Shown: positions 24,011 to 36,430 of the stretch, in pieces
Layout: each line of letters begins with the position of its first letter
Numbering within the stretch: the first letter of the stretch is position 1
Assembly (NCBI GenBank): GCA_026874595.1
Contig: CM049306.1
Coordinates: 21,935,019-21,999,018, forward strand
Reading direction: 5' to 3'
Length of the DNA stretch: 64,000 bases
DNA from: Sipunculus nudus
Lineage: Eukaryota; Annelida; Sipuncula; Golfingiida; Sipunculidae
Notes under the pieces: generated by a model
What the model was told of the DNA's origin: nothing
Databases searched by the model: none
What the model saw: the letters and a program-made list of their open reading frames with translations, nothing else
Made by a program: the position numbers and the translations under genes

Positions 24011-24600
24011 AAGCCACTATATGTCATTTTGAAGATCTAGGCATCGTGGGGCCCTAATCCAACCTCATTATTTTGTGTATTCAGGAAATTAGAAAAACAA
24101 AAGCTATCACAAGAACTAAAGAGTAAGTATACGTGGGATATGTCGCACTTCCACTGAATGTATAGTAATCTAATTACACCTTGGAAAGACATTGGTATAA
24201 TGATATCTTCACCCGAAATAGAGCAATAACAGGGAATGAGTAAGTAGCGTTCAAATTACGCTTCTCCCGTAGCGGTTATACACTGCCCATTTCCTTGTTT
24301 TAAGCACTGCTTTGTCATTTTTCAATTGTTAATCGATGTACTGTTTGGACAAAGTCCTCTATCCCATTTTCATATTGTACGGATGTAATCTGTCATCAGT
24401 GAAGACTTGGGGTTTCAACAGCAGTTTGACACTGTTTTCCAGGCAAGCCAAAACTAAAAAAAGTCCTCTTTAAATTGATATTTATATATGTTTTTCCTGC
24501 ATGATATATTGTCAGATGAAAATACCACGTGGTCTATACTGTCAGTTACATACATGTCTTATTGGACCCCATGGATGCTTGTTGTTAAAGTATAGTCAGC
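24011..24600. other. No supported feature
   Basis: AT-rich anonymous sequence. Confidence 0.5.
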
Positions 24601-24625
24601 GCTCGAGCTGTTCATGGTGATATCC

Positions 24626-24643
24626 GACTCAGTCGGATCCGCA
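24626..24643. other. Perfect short palindrome
   Basis: ATCCGACTCAGTCGGAT is a perfect inverted repeat with 8-bp arms around a single C. It could form a hairpin or be a dimeric protein-binding site. Nothing nearby shows a function. Confidence 0.6.
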
Positions 24644-24689
24644 CCAGCTCCCTCAGCAACGATTAAGAGAGACAGAATGACTTTTAGTG

Positions 24690-24964
24690 GTTGTTCAGGG
24701 CTTGTGAGATAAAAGCAGAATATACTGATAGATATGTAGAGCAGACAAACGTTCAGAATGCTACACCAAGCCAAGCACAAAGGGGTCCAAGACGCCTCCC
24801 CTGGTCAGCCCCAAACCTCCAGCACCGGGCCCAAGAAGCGAAGTCGAACGAGAGAGCAAAGCAGCAGCAATCACGCCCACGTACACCTTCAGCCGCATGC
24901 AGACAGCGCAGCCCTGTCTAGAACCCTTACAGCGAATGTTAAGAGCGCATCCTTATTTTCTTAA
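24690..24964 (+). other. GC-richer segment with low-complexity ORF
   Basis: This segment stands out in base composition. One frame encodes a P/S/Q-rich stretch with the basic cluster GPKKRSRTRE, like a nuclear signal, followed by a histidine-rich part. It could be a fragment of a retrotransposon ORF1 or a host exon, but I recognise neither. Confidence 0.2.
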
Positions 24965-25480
24965 TCAGCCAACCAATAATTCACCATAATGTTTTACCAA
25001 CTGTTAAAGGCTGTTTCACAAGCTGTATGTTTTTTTTATACAAAGGAATAATTATTAATAATTTTAATGGATGGGTTCCGCAATGTTGTGGAAAAGGGTG
25101 AATAACGTCATATTTTAGTATTCAGTCATTTCAGAAAGACTGTAGTTATTGATTTTGTAGGAATACTATGAAACATTTGTATTAATACCTCATCTTTTTA
25201 TTGATTAAAAATAAAGTCCTATTTCCATGACATGCTCCCACCCCCCTCCCGTAGGAAATAGTGGGCAAACTTGTCCCCCATCAAATTGAAGAAGGACAAA
25301 TGTCGGGGCCATTTAAGTAATGCAATAGAAGGACCAGGTTATTTATTTTTGGCCACTCCCATCTCAAATGGCGTTGAAAAATAATCTAAATGATTCATAT
25401 GTTCTGCTCTGTTTTGATCCATTTGAACCTTTTCAAGACTTCAGGGACATTAAACAAACATAATGATCGGTCCAAGGTAT
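24965..25480. other. No supported feature
   Basis: AT-rich anonymous sequence. Confidence 0.5.
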
Positions 25481-25484
25481 AAGG

Positions 25485-26300
25485 GAACATATATATTCAC
25501 TGAATAACGCTTCTATGGTTCACAATGATATGTTACTCAAGACTGTCGCCAAGAGTCTGAAGCATTAAATACATCCAGTTTAATAAGCGGTGAACTAGAT
25601 AATTACACGACTTTCCTTTGTCCACCAATTGCTTGGTTCTTTCAATAGCTTGGCAGATAACTCAGCCAGGCTCAGATATCTCAAGTTCTAAATAATTCTA
25701 GACTGATGAATCTATTGAATTTGTTACATTTTAAACATTATATATAGCGAGCTTAGAGTGCATAGTATATATTTTCAGGTTTCTGAAACATTAATATATA
25801 GTATATGACATCGAATAAATAGATTATTTAGCGTAAAACAAGTTCCGGCAAATGGAGTTTTGTCAAGTAGTTTCCCTTCTCAGATCATCTTTTCTGTATG
25901 TTTTGAGGGGAACAATAATGATATTTTATTCTTGATCATTTTATCTTACTACATAAATCAAACCAGAATAAACAAAAAATAAACTTATCCAAATCAAAAC
26001 CCCTAAAATGTGTAAATTTAATAATTCATGTATGACGAAATTTTTTGTCACGGTCTTCGCAGTATAGTTTTAATGAATTAGATATTTTGATATTTCAGGG
26101 ATATCTAGGGAATTGAAGTAAGCATAATCCAAAACATTCTAGTGTTATCTAGCCATTACGATAGTTTTTTTGTTAACGCTAATCATGCTTCTTTTAAAGT
26201 CCTAAATAAACTTTACTGGGAAGAAGTTTAAAAGCAGTGAAACATTTGGCGTCGCCCATAGTACCTGTCATGCCTGAGCTCACTGGGTTCTTACTGATTT
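25485..26300. repeat. Ancient diverged block, copy related to 48.65 kb and 35.3 kb
   Basis: 25485-25660 aligns colinearly with 48655-48810 (both contain TATATATTCAC, AGTCTGAAGC and TGTCCAC-AATTG in the same order). 25945-26290 aligns with 35310-35710 (ATAAATCAAACCAGAATA against CATAATCAAACCGGAATA, then AGTACCTGTCA in both). By eye identity is around two thirds. There is no coding potential. Confidence 0.5.
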
Positions 26301-29185
26301 ATGAGTTTGATAAAGCCTTGATATACGTTCGATATCCTTTATCTTCGTAGTTGTGTATTCATAACATATATTTAAACAAATGTGAGATGTATACTGAACT
26401 ACACGTATAACTGCCTGTAATCTATCAGTTATTGCGGCAATTAATTAAACACGGAAAATCTATCGTTTCAAGTCAGTTGCAGTCTTATTGATCAAGGGAA
26501 AGCCAATAGAGAACTAATGACTTTTAGAAAATCCACATTACATTAATGTAATAATAACATGCTAAAAGATGGCTGTAGATTTATCAGAGTAGTTACATTT
26601 TTGCACTCAGAGTTTTGTATGGTTCAATATCCTGGTGTTGCGTGCACCTGAAACAGTCAGGCTTCTATTATTTGTTTAGTATAATACAATGATTTTATCA
26701 GATAAAAAACTGGTTCCTTTGCTAGGTATTATGACGGGAACATAAGATCCTAATTTTGTGTCGCTATATGATAATAAGAAGCCCTCCTATGGGGAAGCCT
26801 TTGCAAGAAACATGATAGGATTAATACAAATTAATGATTCTCTTTAAAAACATCATATCGATGCTTGTTTAGGCGCATTAAATGTTTTATATTTCTACAG
26901 GCAAAATGGATTATGCTTCAATATGTGCTTTGGAACTCAAATAACAGAGATTGTCTTTTCTATGGACAACAAAAACAAAATCATCATAGACGACAGGAAA
27001 TTTCCACCATGGCTTCATATTGATTGTTGCAAAAGCACCCAGTTAATACAGCAAAGTGAATACAGCAAAGTATCGTGCTAATAGAACTTTAATATTATCT
27101 ATACAGCACCTGCCACCGAGTAGTCTTGATGCTTGCGTTTGTTTTTTATTTATTTATTTATTTTTTGTTTCATGGTCAAGATTTCCCCGTATGCAACTCT
27201 ATTAATTGACTGCTTTATGATTTTAGAGCACAGATGTGTGTTTTGGTAGAAGAAGCACGGTGTTTATTAGATATATAAAGTATTGGTTACATTGAAATAA
27301 TTTTACCTTCTACATTTTGATCATATTTTATTTGTCAGCGTCACTGTTGTATATTCAGCTCGATTTTTTCCGTATTATATTATTAAATGTATATAAATAT
27401 AATGTAAATCAAAACGGAGATAAACAATTATCACTGCATAAATAAATTAAACAAAATTCTCAGAAACTTTTATCTCTGTAAAATATCAGAATCCCAAATG
27501 CCTTATATATGTTGTTTTTGTTCGTAAAGAACTTACTATTGTTAGACTTGACCAAACAGTTTTTGTTTTATTTCATGTCAAGATTCTTGTAAAGGCCTTC
27601 TTTAAAGTACATATTGTTGATATCTTATTCAGCAGAAAATTTCTCTTTTCTTTGAAAATCCGTTATTTTTCTGAGTATCTTTTCATGAAGCCAGTTAATG
27701 TTTTGTGTTATTTCTTATTTTTCAGCTACTCTGTTTATGTGTATACTAGTCATCTATCCAGTTTCTAATATTTGACCCTTTCTAAACTATACATATTTTT
27801 TTCTCCTTTTCATAATAGAAACAAAGACCGTACTGAGTTTAGTATTCAATGTAAAAGGATTGGGAACTAGGTAGGACATATTTATTCCTTTCATCGCGTG
27901 TGACGTTAATGGCATGACCTTGTTTCGTTCTGTCATTTAGCCTTGATGACACTTTTTCATATTTCATATTTCAAATTTTTTTTTAGGGGTTTTCGTAATA
28001 TGACTATTTTACTGTTTTCTGCATGTCCTATCCCCTCCTTTAAACATCAATATTAATAACTGGTCATTACATAGATATTTTTGTTAAAAGATATAAGATT
28101 CTGTCGTTTTCATTCCTATCAGTAACCTTGCTGCTGCACCATAATTTTCACCGAATATAAGAAAAGGCAGTATTTTTCTAGGACATCACGAATGGAACAT
28201 AGAATTGAAAAAAATAAGAAAGCAGTCAGAAACCGTGCGTATACCTCCGCCAACATTCTGGTTAAAGATATCAGGAGTATAATCAGTATCCTGATCAGAT
28301 GACGATGTGTGCAATGAATAAGCGCATGAATAAATAAAAAAATAGTAAAGGCCGGAGCATATTATCACTGAATAGCAATAACGTGTCTCTTCCTCTGCTA
28401 CGGATAAAAAAAATTCACTATCCTGCAGTGGCAAAGGATCGTTCGTTTAAAAAAACATGGTAGTCTGAATTCCCTAAACATTGTATTTATTTCTTTCTTT
28501 TCTCTACACATTTTTTTCAAAACCAATTCAAAAGTTTTGAGCAAAGACGCCAAATAACCATCTTAGTAAAAATACAGTGCCTCTTGATGAAGTTACAACA
28601 AATAGGGAAAATAGTAGAACGTCAAAGATACGGAAAAGGTCATTTATTCATTATCAGATGTCCTGGCACAGTCCCATAATGAATTATCTGTCAGTGACGC
28701 TTGACATTAACACCAATTGCACTTTCTTTCCTCAGTAATAAGATCGAAACAGAAAACATACCGCCTTCGTTATGTTAGCTACAGTTTGCTCAATACTGCC
28801 TACCATACTGAACAAAAGTACCTGGTAACATTTTGGATGACTTTAGAGTTATGGTTGGCATTTCCATTGCTTGCAAAATGAAGAAACGTGAGTGTAAATT
28901 TTCCCGTAAGTTAATGGTGGACTATTCTGAAGCTTTAATCATACGTAATGGTATATATTCTCTGTTTGCTTCATTAGGCCGCAGTAATCATTTTTAATGG
29001 ACTCCCTATTGCAACGTGTAAAAAAGCTTGGAAAAAATCAGTAAAATTTCCGACAGTATGGCGTATAACATATTCAGATAACCGTCCATATCATTTCTTG
29101 TTTATGCAAATTATGTTTCCACATGCCCGTCATGATTGTACCGTAGCTTCCTTGGCAGATTTAAAAGATTTGTTAAAGGAAAACA
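26301..29185. other. No supported feature
   Basis: AT-rich sequence with short phrases seen elsewhere in the window but no delimitable element or gene. Confidence 0.5.
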
Positions 29186-29189
29186 TATG

Positions 29190-29265
29190 GACACATATTG
29201 CTCCTATAGTGCCTGTCAATTCAGACTGTAATCTGGCCATATCGACTCAACAGTGACCCAAGGTA
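29190..29265. repeat. Ancient diverged block, partner at 35680
   Basis: GCTCCTATAGTGCCTGTCAA and the following approximately 45 bp align with CTCCTTCAGTACCTGTCAGT at 35682-35745, sharing TAATCTG and CCCAAGG/CTCAAGG in the same order. Confidence 0.5.
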
Positions 29266-29340
29266 CTTGTAAATATTAGAAGTGCCATTTTTTATCTTAT
29301 GTTTTCCTTGTTTCTAACGGGCAGCTCACTGATTGGAACA

Positions 29341-29341
29341 A

Positions 29342-29424
<83 letters not shown>
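29341..29424. repeat. (AAT)n(TA)n microsatellite
   Basis: Compound array: AAT trinucleotides to about 29371, then TA dinucleotides. Confidence 0.97.
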
Positions 29425-29428
<4 letters not shown>

Positions 29429-29543
29429 GTCTACACCAGTAGCTGCGTGTAAATTTCAGCTTTAGTAAAACACGGAACATAACGAGACTTCAGGGAATAA
29501 AAAATATCTAACATACACGTTTAAAATTAACTACACGACCTCT

Positions 29544-29597
29544 GTTTCAATTGTTAACTATTGTTCTAATGTTTCAATTGTTAACTATTGTTCTAAT
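29544..29597. repeat. Perfect 27-bp tandem duplication
   Basis: Two consecutive identical units start GTTTCAATTGTTAACTATTG; perfect identity implies a recent event. Confidence 0.9.
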
Positions 29598-29923
29598 ATT
29601 TCTTAAGTAAAGTTTCTAGCCTAGCACCAAACTGTCTGCATGCTGGTGGCTGACGTGTTCAGACGTTCGTGACTGGGTGGGCGTGTTTGCTGCTGCGCTG
29701 CTGTCTCTTTCAGCTTCTCGTCTCGCCCTCGCTATCTGGTCTGGAGCTACGCTTGAAATGCATCTTGGTTACTTTTGCTCTTGGCTTGGAGTGGCATCTA
29801 TAAAATTAAAAGTTGTCATCTATTTCCTCCCTATCACTTCAACATTTTCACCTTACTCCATACCAAACTTGAATCAAAAGCCTATACCTATTCCCTTTAC
29901 GTTGTTTAGGGAGTTTGATAGCC

Positions 29924-30437
29924 CCGGTGTAGCTATTTCAGATTATCCCCTCTTCAGATTGCCCTCCCCCTCCGGCCCCTTGATATGGATTTAAGATTAC
30001 CCCCTACGATGACCCTTAAAAATAGTTGTTTCTTTATGTTTGTTCACTTAAAATTCATACAATTTCTTTCTTCTTGGTTTCTCAAATCAGTTTGAATCTT
30101 TATATTTCTGAAGACTCCATGTAAAGTTTCATGTGCTTTGGTGAAGTTTATGTGTTCATATCAATATAATTTACAATATATTTAACATTTTGCGACCCAG
30201 ATTGATTTAATCCTTTCAAATCTCGTATGATCCATTTAATAGGTTTATTAAAATAATATTTCAAGGGCTAAAAGCATTAAAATTTATCAATTATTAAAGA
30301 AGCGATGGGGTAAGCTGAAAATAAGTTCAGACTACCGCCGGGGTAATCTGAAATCGACTTCACAATTCTTGAGGGGGGTGTCTAACCTTAAATATGGGGG
30401 GGGGGGGGGGGTGGTTAACCTGAAATCATTACACCGG
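29924..30437. mobile_element. MITE-like element with subterminal motif clusters
   Basis: The left end CCGGTGTAGCTATTTCAG and the right end, reversed, CCGGTGTAATGATTTCAG form terminal inverted repeats (15 of 18). The motif TTTCAGATTAYCCC and variants recur just inside the left end (about 29937, 29953, 29987) and in the opposite orientation inside the right end (about 30339 and 30412), as transposase-binding subterminal repeats do. A G-tract lies at 30396-30411. No clear target duplication can be read, so the superfamily is undetermined. No coding frame. Confidence 0.6.
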
Positions 30438-32755
30438 TTCCGCTCACGTCAACATTAGCTCCGGCACTGCTTCTTTATCTATATATCCATTTCTTATGGA
30501 TTTTTTTCAGTGAAATTTATTGCCATATTCAGTTTAGCATAAGTGTAACGAGGTCCTTAAGGCTGTATTATATTGTTTATTTTGGAACATGAAAATACAT
30601 CAACATATAGACATGATCTTTTGTCAAGGAACTGAAGAAAGGAAGTAAGAACAATAAAATGTACAAAAAAAATGAGAAAAAAAAGATTCTGTACTGAAGA
30701 AATAAAGCTATAACGGATAAGAAAACTAAAATAATAGTTTAAACAGCAAATAATTCCTGCAAGATCACATTTCCAGTCTTATGAAGTCTGTGTAGGTTAT
30801 CTTTCTTCGGCAATCATTCTTTACCGAACATTAATTGCGGTTTCTGAGCGCACGAACGTTTTTCGTTGTTTCGTGACGGTCGATTTATGTTCCAAACAAT
30901 GACCCTATTCTCAATGATATCTTGTAAAATGTGGCTTCAGATCATGTTTTAATCCTTTTTTGGTCGTTAGATTATCGGCGTCTCAAGCAGTAGATTACTA
31001 AGGACCATGGGTGTGAGGTGAAGTTTTAATTTCCACTTTCTTTTACACAACCATATTTCTCTTTAACTTCAGTGGAATGTACTGTAGTACAAAACCATAT
31101 TCACGGCATTTTCATTCTCTTCCTTATACTAGCGTCAATCACGAATTAACGTGTTCAAAACGCACGGGCCTTATCTATTACATGGAATGCTCAAATCAAT
31201 ATTCACAAGAAGCATCACAACTTGCATAACAAAAAGGCTTAACTTAAAATCTGTAATGCTGGGTCTGATTCATGACCATGCCCTCCACATCAATCTATTC
31301 GGAACATTTTTATGGACAAGCATACATTCAACCCTCTCATGCATAAAATACATAGAAAGAAAAGAATTATGGATAAACATGTAATAACACATGTAAATGG
31401 ATTTCTATCGGAAAAAAAAATGTAATTTAATAACTTACAGATATATCACCTTGTGAGCTCTCTTGACATCATCGAAATATATAATAAAAAGATGTCCAAT
31501 ATAATTTATAACTAAGATTTCAATTTTCTCTGTTTAACGTTTTGGTTAAGTTAAATACTAGACTATCGTTTTGTGCTATTATTTACGGCACATGATTTAA
31601 CAATATAAAAAAAACCTTCCTGGATTTGTTTCACATTGTATCATATCCACCTAATTTAAGTGATTACAATTTGATGAGAAATTTTATTGGCCGTATATAA
31701 TATATACGTGTACACAGTATATTAGTCTTGATTTATTATTAATTAAGGACAGCTTAACATATGTAATTGGGTTCTGGTACACAGCAGAGTTTGCATGTAC
31801 AGAAATTTGTTTAACGAATAAAACTGATATTTCTGGAACAATATTCCCCTTATACATCCCATTCATGAAACCACTGAGTCCAATGTTCCTGATAAGTACT
31901 TTGCATTGAGAAGTTTTATACCCCTGTGAAAATGTAGGTGTATCATGAGAGTAACGATATTTAAAGCGGCCTGTTCTGGTATCTGGGCTTTATTAACGAA
32001 AGGCGATCTCTAGTTCCTTTTTTTTAAAGACCAGAAAACACCGATCCCACCGCACACAGGCTGTTCATTTTTTATATCCATGTGTTTATAATGTGTGAAA
32101 CCATTGAAATAACTCAAACACATTCTAAGGGGACACCGTGTGAAATATAATTACTTACATTTGGCTACATTTAAACATACGTTACTGGCGATGATCGTAA
32201 TGAAATATAATAACTTTAATTTTACCAAATTTGTATATTTTCCTGGCAGTTTATCTGCGGTCTTTGGCATGAATTACCTTAACTCTTGAATATGTGTTGA
32301 CATAGCAGTGACCTGAGCTGTACTGAAAATACTACCAATCATACAACCATACGTACGCTGTATAAAATTACAGATGTTTCTGCTGTTTCGTTATCATCGC
32401 GTATCATAAGAAAACAACATTAAACTAGACACAAATGATATAGAAATATAATGTTTAAGTTTGCATTTATGAATAACAACCAAAGTATCCCTCTCTGAGT
32501 AGGATACAAAGAAGAAGCACTAGTTTTTTTTCAAGCTGCCTAAGCAGATCTTTTTCTGTAATAGTGAACCGCAAAATATAACACTTCTGCAACACCTATT
32601 TCCATTTAAATTGTTGAAGCTGTTGTTATTATTAATTCCCAGAAAAAAAAGAAAACATTGGAATATCATTAGCGTAAATTGCACTCTGCTCTATGATACG
32701 TAAGTCAACTCTAGTATCCTTAGAAAATTATCTGAATGATTTTTCCCTTTTTGAG
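30438..32755. other. Anonymous DNA with an old diverged block
   Basis: 30740-30930 contains GCAAATAATTCCT and GTGACGGTCGATTTATGTTCC, which have colinear diverged partners near 37840-37980. The remainder shows nothing recognisable. Confidence 0.4.
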
Positions 32756-32779
32756 CAGGAGCTTTTTTTTGGGATTGAG

Positions 32780-33995
32780 CTTTTTGTGGCGCCACCTGCA
32801 TTAACTTACATATTATGGGGGAAAAGCTAAAACAAACTTCTTCTCTAACACCCTTCGGCCAATGGTTCAATATTTAACAGAAATGATCCCAGGCTTTGGT
32901 TTGATAAATTTTTGCCGAGTTACAGGAATTCGAAATTAGTCATTTGGCAAGTAAGCATACTTACAAAACAATCTCCAAAACAATAGGAGCTAGAATCACT
33001 GAGTTGGTTACGTGACTCATAATTGAATTGCAGTTTTTGTGACGCCACCTACATCGACCTTTTTTACGGTCAGAGACCTTGTAATATTAGCCACTTTCAG
33101 CTTAAAAATGTTTTATGATGAAACCCTCAAACTGAATGGTTTAATTATTCACAAGTATTCTAGTATAGGGTTTCTTTAATTGTATAAGGAAAGGTTGGGT
33201 TCATTGATTTTGGTAGAGTCATAGAAAGCTTATAAGTTGGTCTTGAGGCCATTGGTAAGCCTGTTTCATATTGAGGGCTGCAATAGGCCCCTTCTGCAAA
33301 ACTGGTGTTTCATTTATGTAACATTGCACAAAAAAGATTATTAGGGGACCTTCATTCAAGTTTACTTAAATGATTTTTGGCACAATTATAAGACCTTTAA
33401 GAATAAAAGGACTGCATCTTTTATTATTCATACATTTTTATTAAAACATTTTATGAATGCACCAGCTTAAAAAAAAACATTTTAGCCAAAGTCTTTCAGC
33501 ATGTGTAAACAAATCTAACAACAGGCCAAGATTGTGTCTGTATCTATCAATAGCTTGGCAGACTGCCAACTATTTCAGATTAGGCAGTGGGTCAAGAGTT
33601 CATTCAGTGCAGTAGCAGCATTCTATTTATAGCTTTGGCAGGCTGCTCACTCCTTCAGATTTTACACCAAAGTTCAGCCTGGATCTATTTATAGTTTGGC
33701 AGACTGCCAACAGTGTCAGATTATGCAACAGGCCAAGCGTACAGCCAGGTACAGGTCAAAAGTTTACTCAGTCTAGCCAGGTGCAGGTCAAAAGTTCACT
33801 CAGTGCAGTAGCTTGGGCCAGCAATTTGTCACAGTTCACTCGGGGCAACTGCATTCTTAACTAAGCCTGGTCAGCCCAGTGCATCAAACTCAAGGGATGT
33901 TTGGTGTATTGCCCTGATATTTTGACCTGTCTATGCGTCTTTGATGGCTTTTTCATTCACAAGCCAGGTGTCGCCACCTACAATAACTTTTGCAC
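32780..33995. repeat. Degenerate repeat region with GCGCCACC and TTGGCAG palindromes
   Basis: GTGGCGCCACCTGCAT (32787), GTGACGCCACCTACAT (33040) and GTGTCGCCACCTACAA (33967) are three variants of one phrase. Between them, three units of 50 to 90 bp start CTATTTATAG-TTTGGCAG (33544, 33631, 33683) and two contain the hairpin TTGGCAGACTGCCAA. AGGTCAAAAGTT-ACTCAGT recurs at 33745 and 33785. Possibly the body of one unidentified element. Confidence 0.5.
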
Positions 33996-34057
33996 AGGGT
34001 AAGTGCTTGCTTATTTCTACGGAGGAATTTGATATATCAGTATGAAATTGGACACAT

Positions 34058-34819
34058 TGTTACAGGTGCCCTTTTTATTGTGTGACACGGGCGTAGCTCG
34101 TGTTGTAGTTGCACTCTCGGTTTAATCCGTACTGGTTGAACTCTCCTTGTCTTTTTTGGGGCTTTCTCGCCTGGCCGGGCCGGGGCGAGGTCACGTGTGG
34201 ACCCTGGTAGGTAGAGACACAGCGATGTTCTTCTAGATGATTCCTGTAACGCGTGTTTACTGTGTATTATGTTAGATCCTTGAGACTTTTCGAGAAGAGG
34301 AAAATTCTCGGCTTGGGGCAGAAGTTATAAATAGGGGGCTGTGTTTTAGAGCTGAGAGAGAGGAGAGAATATTCCAGCGGACACAGACGTGTTTATGTCA
34401 GTTTGTGGGACCTGTCCGATTATCCAGTAATTTCAGGGATTCTACTAATACTAACTCTATACAATCTAATGCTGCCTGTCTCAAGTTTACTGGATTGTTA
34501 CAAGAGCTTTACATTTAAAGAACTTGTCGCTGTGGCGGTGATGGTATCCAGGTACTGTGCACTTTGTTTATTAGGCTGTGTGATTATATCGATTTGATGT
34601 TATACTGTTATTGTACTATGTAATTGTATTGATTTTGTGTACTATAATGTTAGGGTTGTTTTAAGAATAAATTATAGTTATTTGTTAATAAAAAAAACGT
34701 TTCTTTAATTATTCCCCTAGACATTTCGCGCTGCCTAGTGTTACAGAATCTGATTTTTTTTATTACAAAATTTGTGTTTATCACGCATACGTGATCTGTT
34801 TATATTAGGTTCCGTAACA
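34058..34819 (+). mobile_element. Solo LTR, family A copy 2
   Basis: 762 bp from TGTTACAG to CCGTAACA. It shares with the copies at 11948 and 60283 the GCCTGGCCG block, TTATAAATAGGGGGCTG (TATA box at 34325), the ATTCCAGCGGACACAGA segment, AATAAA (34666) and the U5-like tail after CTAGTGTTACAGAATCTG. It is shorter through an internal deletion after the TATA box. No exact target duplication is seen (ACAT against ATAT), so ends may have mutated or recombined. Confidence 0.82.
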
Positions 34820-36350
34820 ATATCTAATCTCTAATAGCTATGTTGTATACAAGACTGGTGGTGCCAGCTACAATCAGTTTAATTTGTGTCGTGTGCACCC
34901 ATGCCAGAATTTCAGCAGTGATTTTTGTGTAATTGTTTCTTGTTCAAAATGTTTAGTACTTGCATTGTTCAAATACCTGTTACACATGTACTTGAAAAGT
35001 AATGGTCCAGCATTGAAGCATTATACCTTGTGTATATCCCATTGAACAGGTTCGCATTAGGCCTGTAGGTCTTGTTTCTAGATACATTAAATTGTATTAA
35101 CCATCGTTTTATGGAGATCGCAATTAAGATTCCTGTCGGGTAAATAAATTTTATGTAAGTTACGTTTTCAATATATTTATATTGCATTGTGTTTGTATTG
35201 TGTTTTATCTGCATATTTTAAAGGTGGCAATAATGCTATCGTCCAATCTTGCTATCAAATAGCAGATACTTTACCCCTGTCTGAGAATGATAATGTTTAT
35301 GTAGACTTCCCATAATCAAACCGGAATACACGAAAATGAAAATCTCTAAAGCTTAACTCTTGTATAGTGTTGTGAGGTAATCATTTTTTTTTCTAGACAA
35401 TATTCTGATTGTCTAATCTTCACAATCTTCTTACTTATAATTAGATCTGAAGACATTGTGAAAAAAAGCCTTGTAACTTGTTTCTATAAATCTATTCATA
35501 CAGTAGCACCGTAAATGATTTATTCATGCATGGAATAGAAACGCGGGTACAATCCATATGATATGGTATAATCTGAATAAACCTGACGCTTAAAAACTTT
35601 CTTTTCCTTATTTCTCCTGAGAATCTTAATGGAACTTCTCTCGCACCGACGTTTACAAGGAGAACGTTAGCCATAGATTACTCCTTCAGTACCTGTCAGT
35701 TCACGCTTTAATCTGAGTAGACTGGCTCCACCATGGCTCAAGGGAGTGATCAATCCTAAACGTTCGGGGTGTAACGTTTCTTTTATACTTTAAATTCCGT
35801 GTTTCATACAGGCTGTTCACTCATAAAGTGGATTCATTATTGAAATACTCGTAACGTATTCTGAACACTGTAAACTGCCCTTAAATCATATCTCAAGAAT
35901 CGAACGGATCCAGATGAGCCTTAATTCAACGACGTGCAGATGAATATATACCATGGAAAATGTTTAAGATTAACAATACAACTACTTCTAGTGTACACTG
36001 TTGTATAGAGATTATTATAGTGCAAACGTCACGGTATTGTGAAAGATCTTTGATTCAGCCGCAGCTTTTATCACCTGATCTCTTCTTCCCCTTCACTTAG
36101 CCGTTATAATGCTGAGACACAATGCACATGTTTTATCTGTTTCGTGGCATGTATCTCTATAAATCTTTTTACTCTGTCATCACACAAAACATCGTATAAT
36201 AGTATATTTTTTCCTGAAATATCTTGCTACTTACAGTACAGACCTGAAACGAGTGTTTATATATATATACAAAAAGAGAAATATTAAATTGTTTTGCAGA
36301 TACTTACCCATTCGTCATTGGCCGAATCCTCGCGCTTATTATCATGGGAT
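34820..36350. other. Anonymous DNA with diverged blocks
   Basis: 35310-35745 pairs with 25945-26290 and 29190-29265. 36125-36195 (CATGTTTTATCTGTTTC...CACA-AAAACA) pairs with 39722-39805. No gene is visible. Confidence 0.45.
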
Positions 36351-36352
36351 AA

Positions 36353-36353
<1 letters not shown>

Positions 36354-36408
<55 letters not shown>

Positions 36409-36430
36409 AGAATAATAAGAATAATAATAT
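36354..36430. repeat. (TA)n plus (AATAAG)n microsatellite
   Basis: About 26 TA units followed by ATAATAAGAATAATAAGAAT. Confidence 0.97.
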
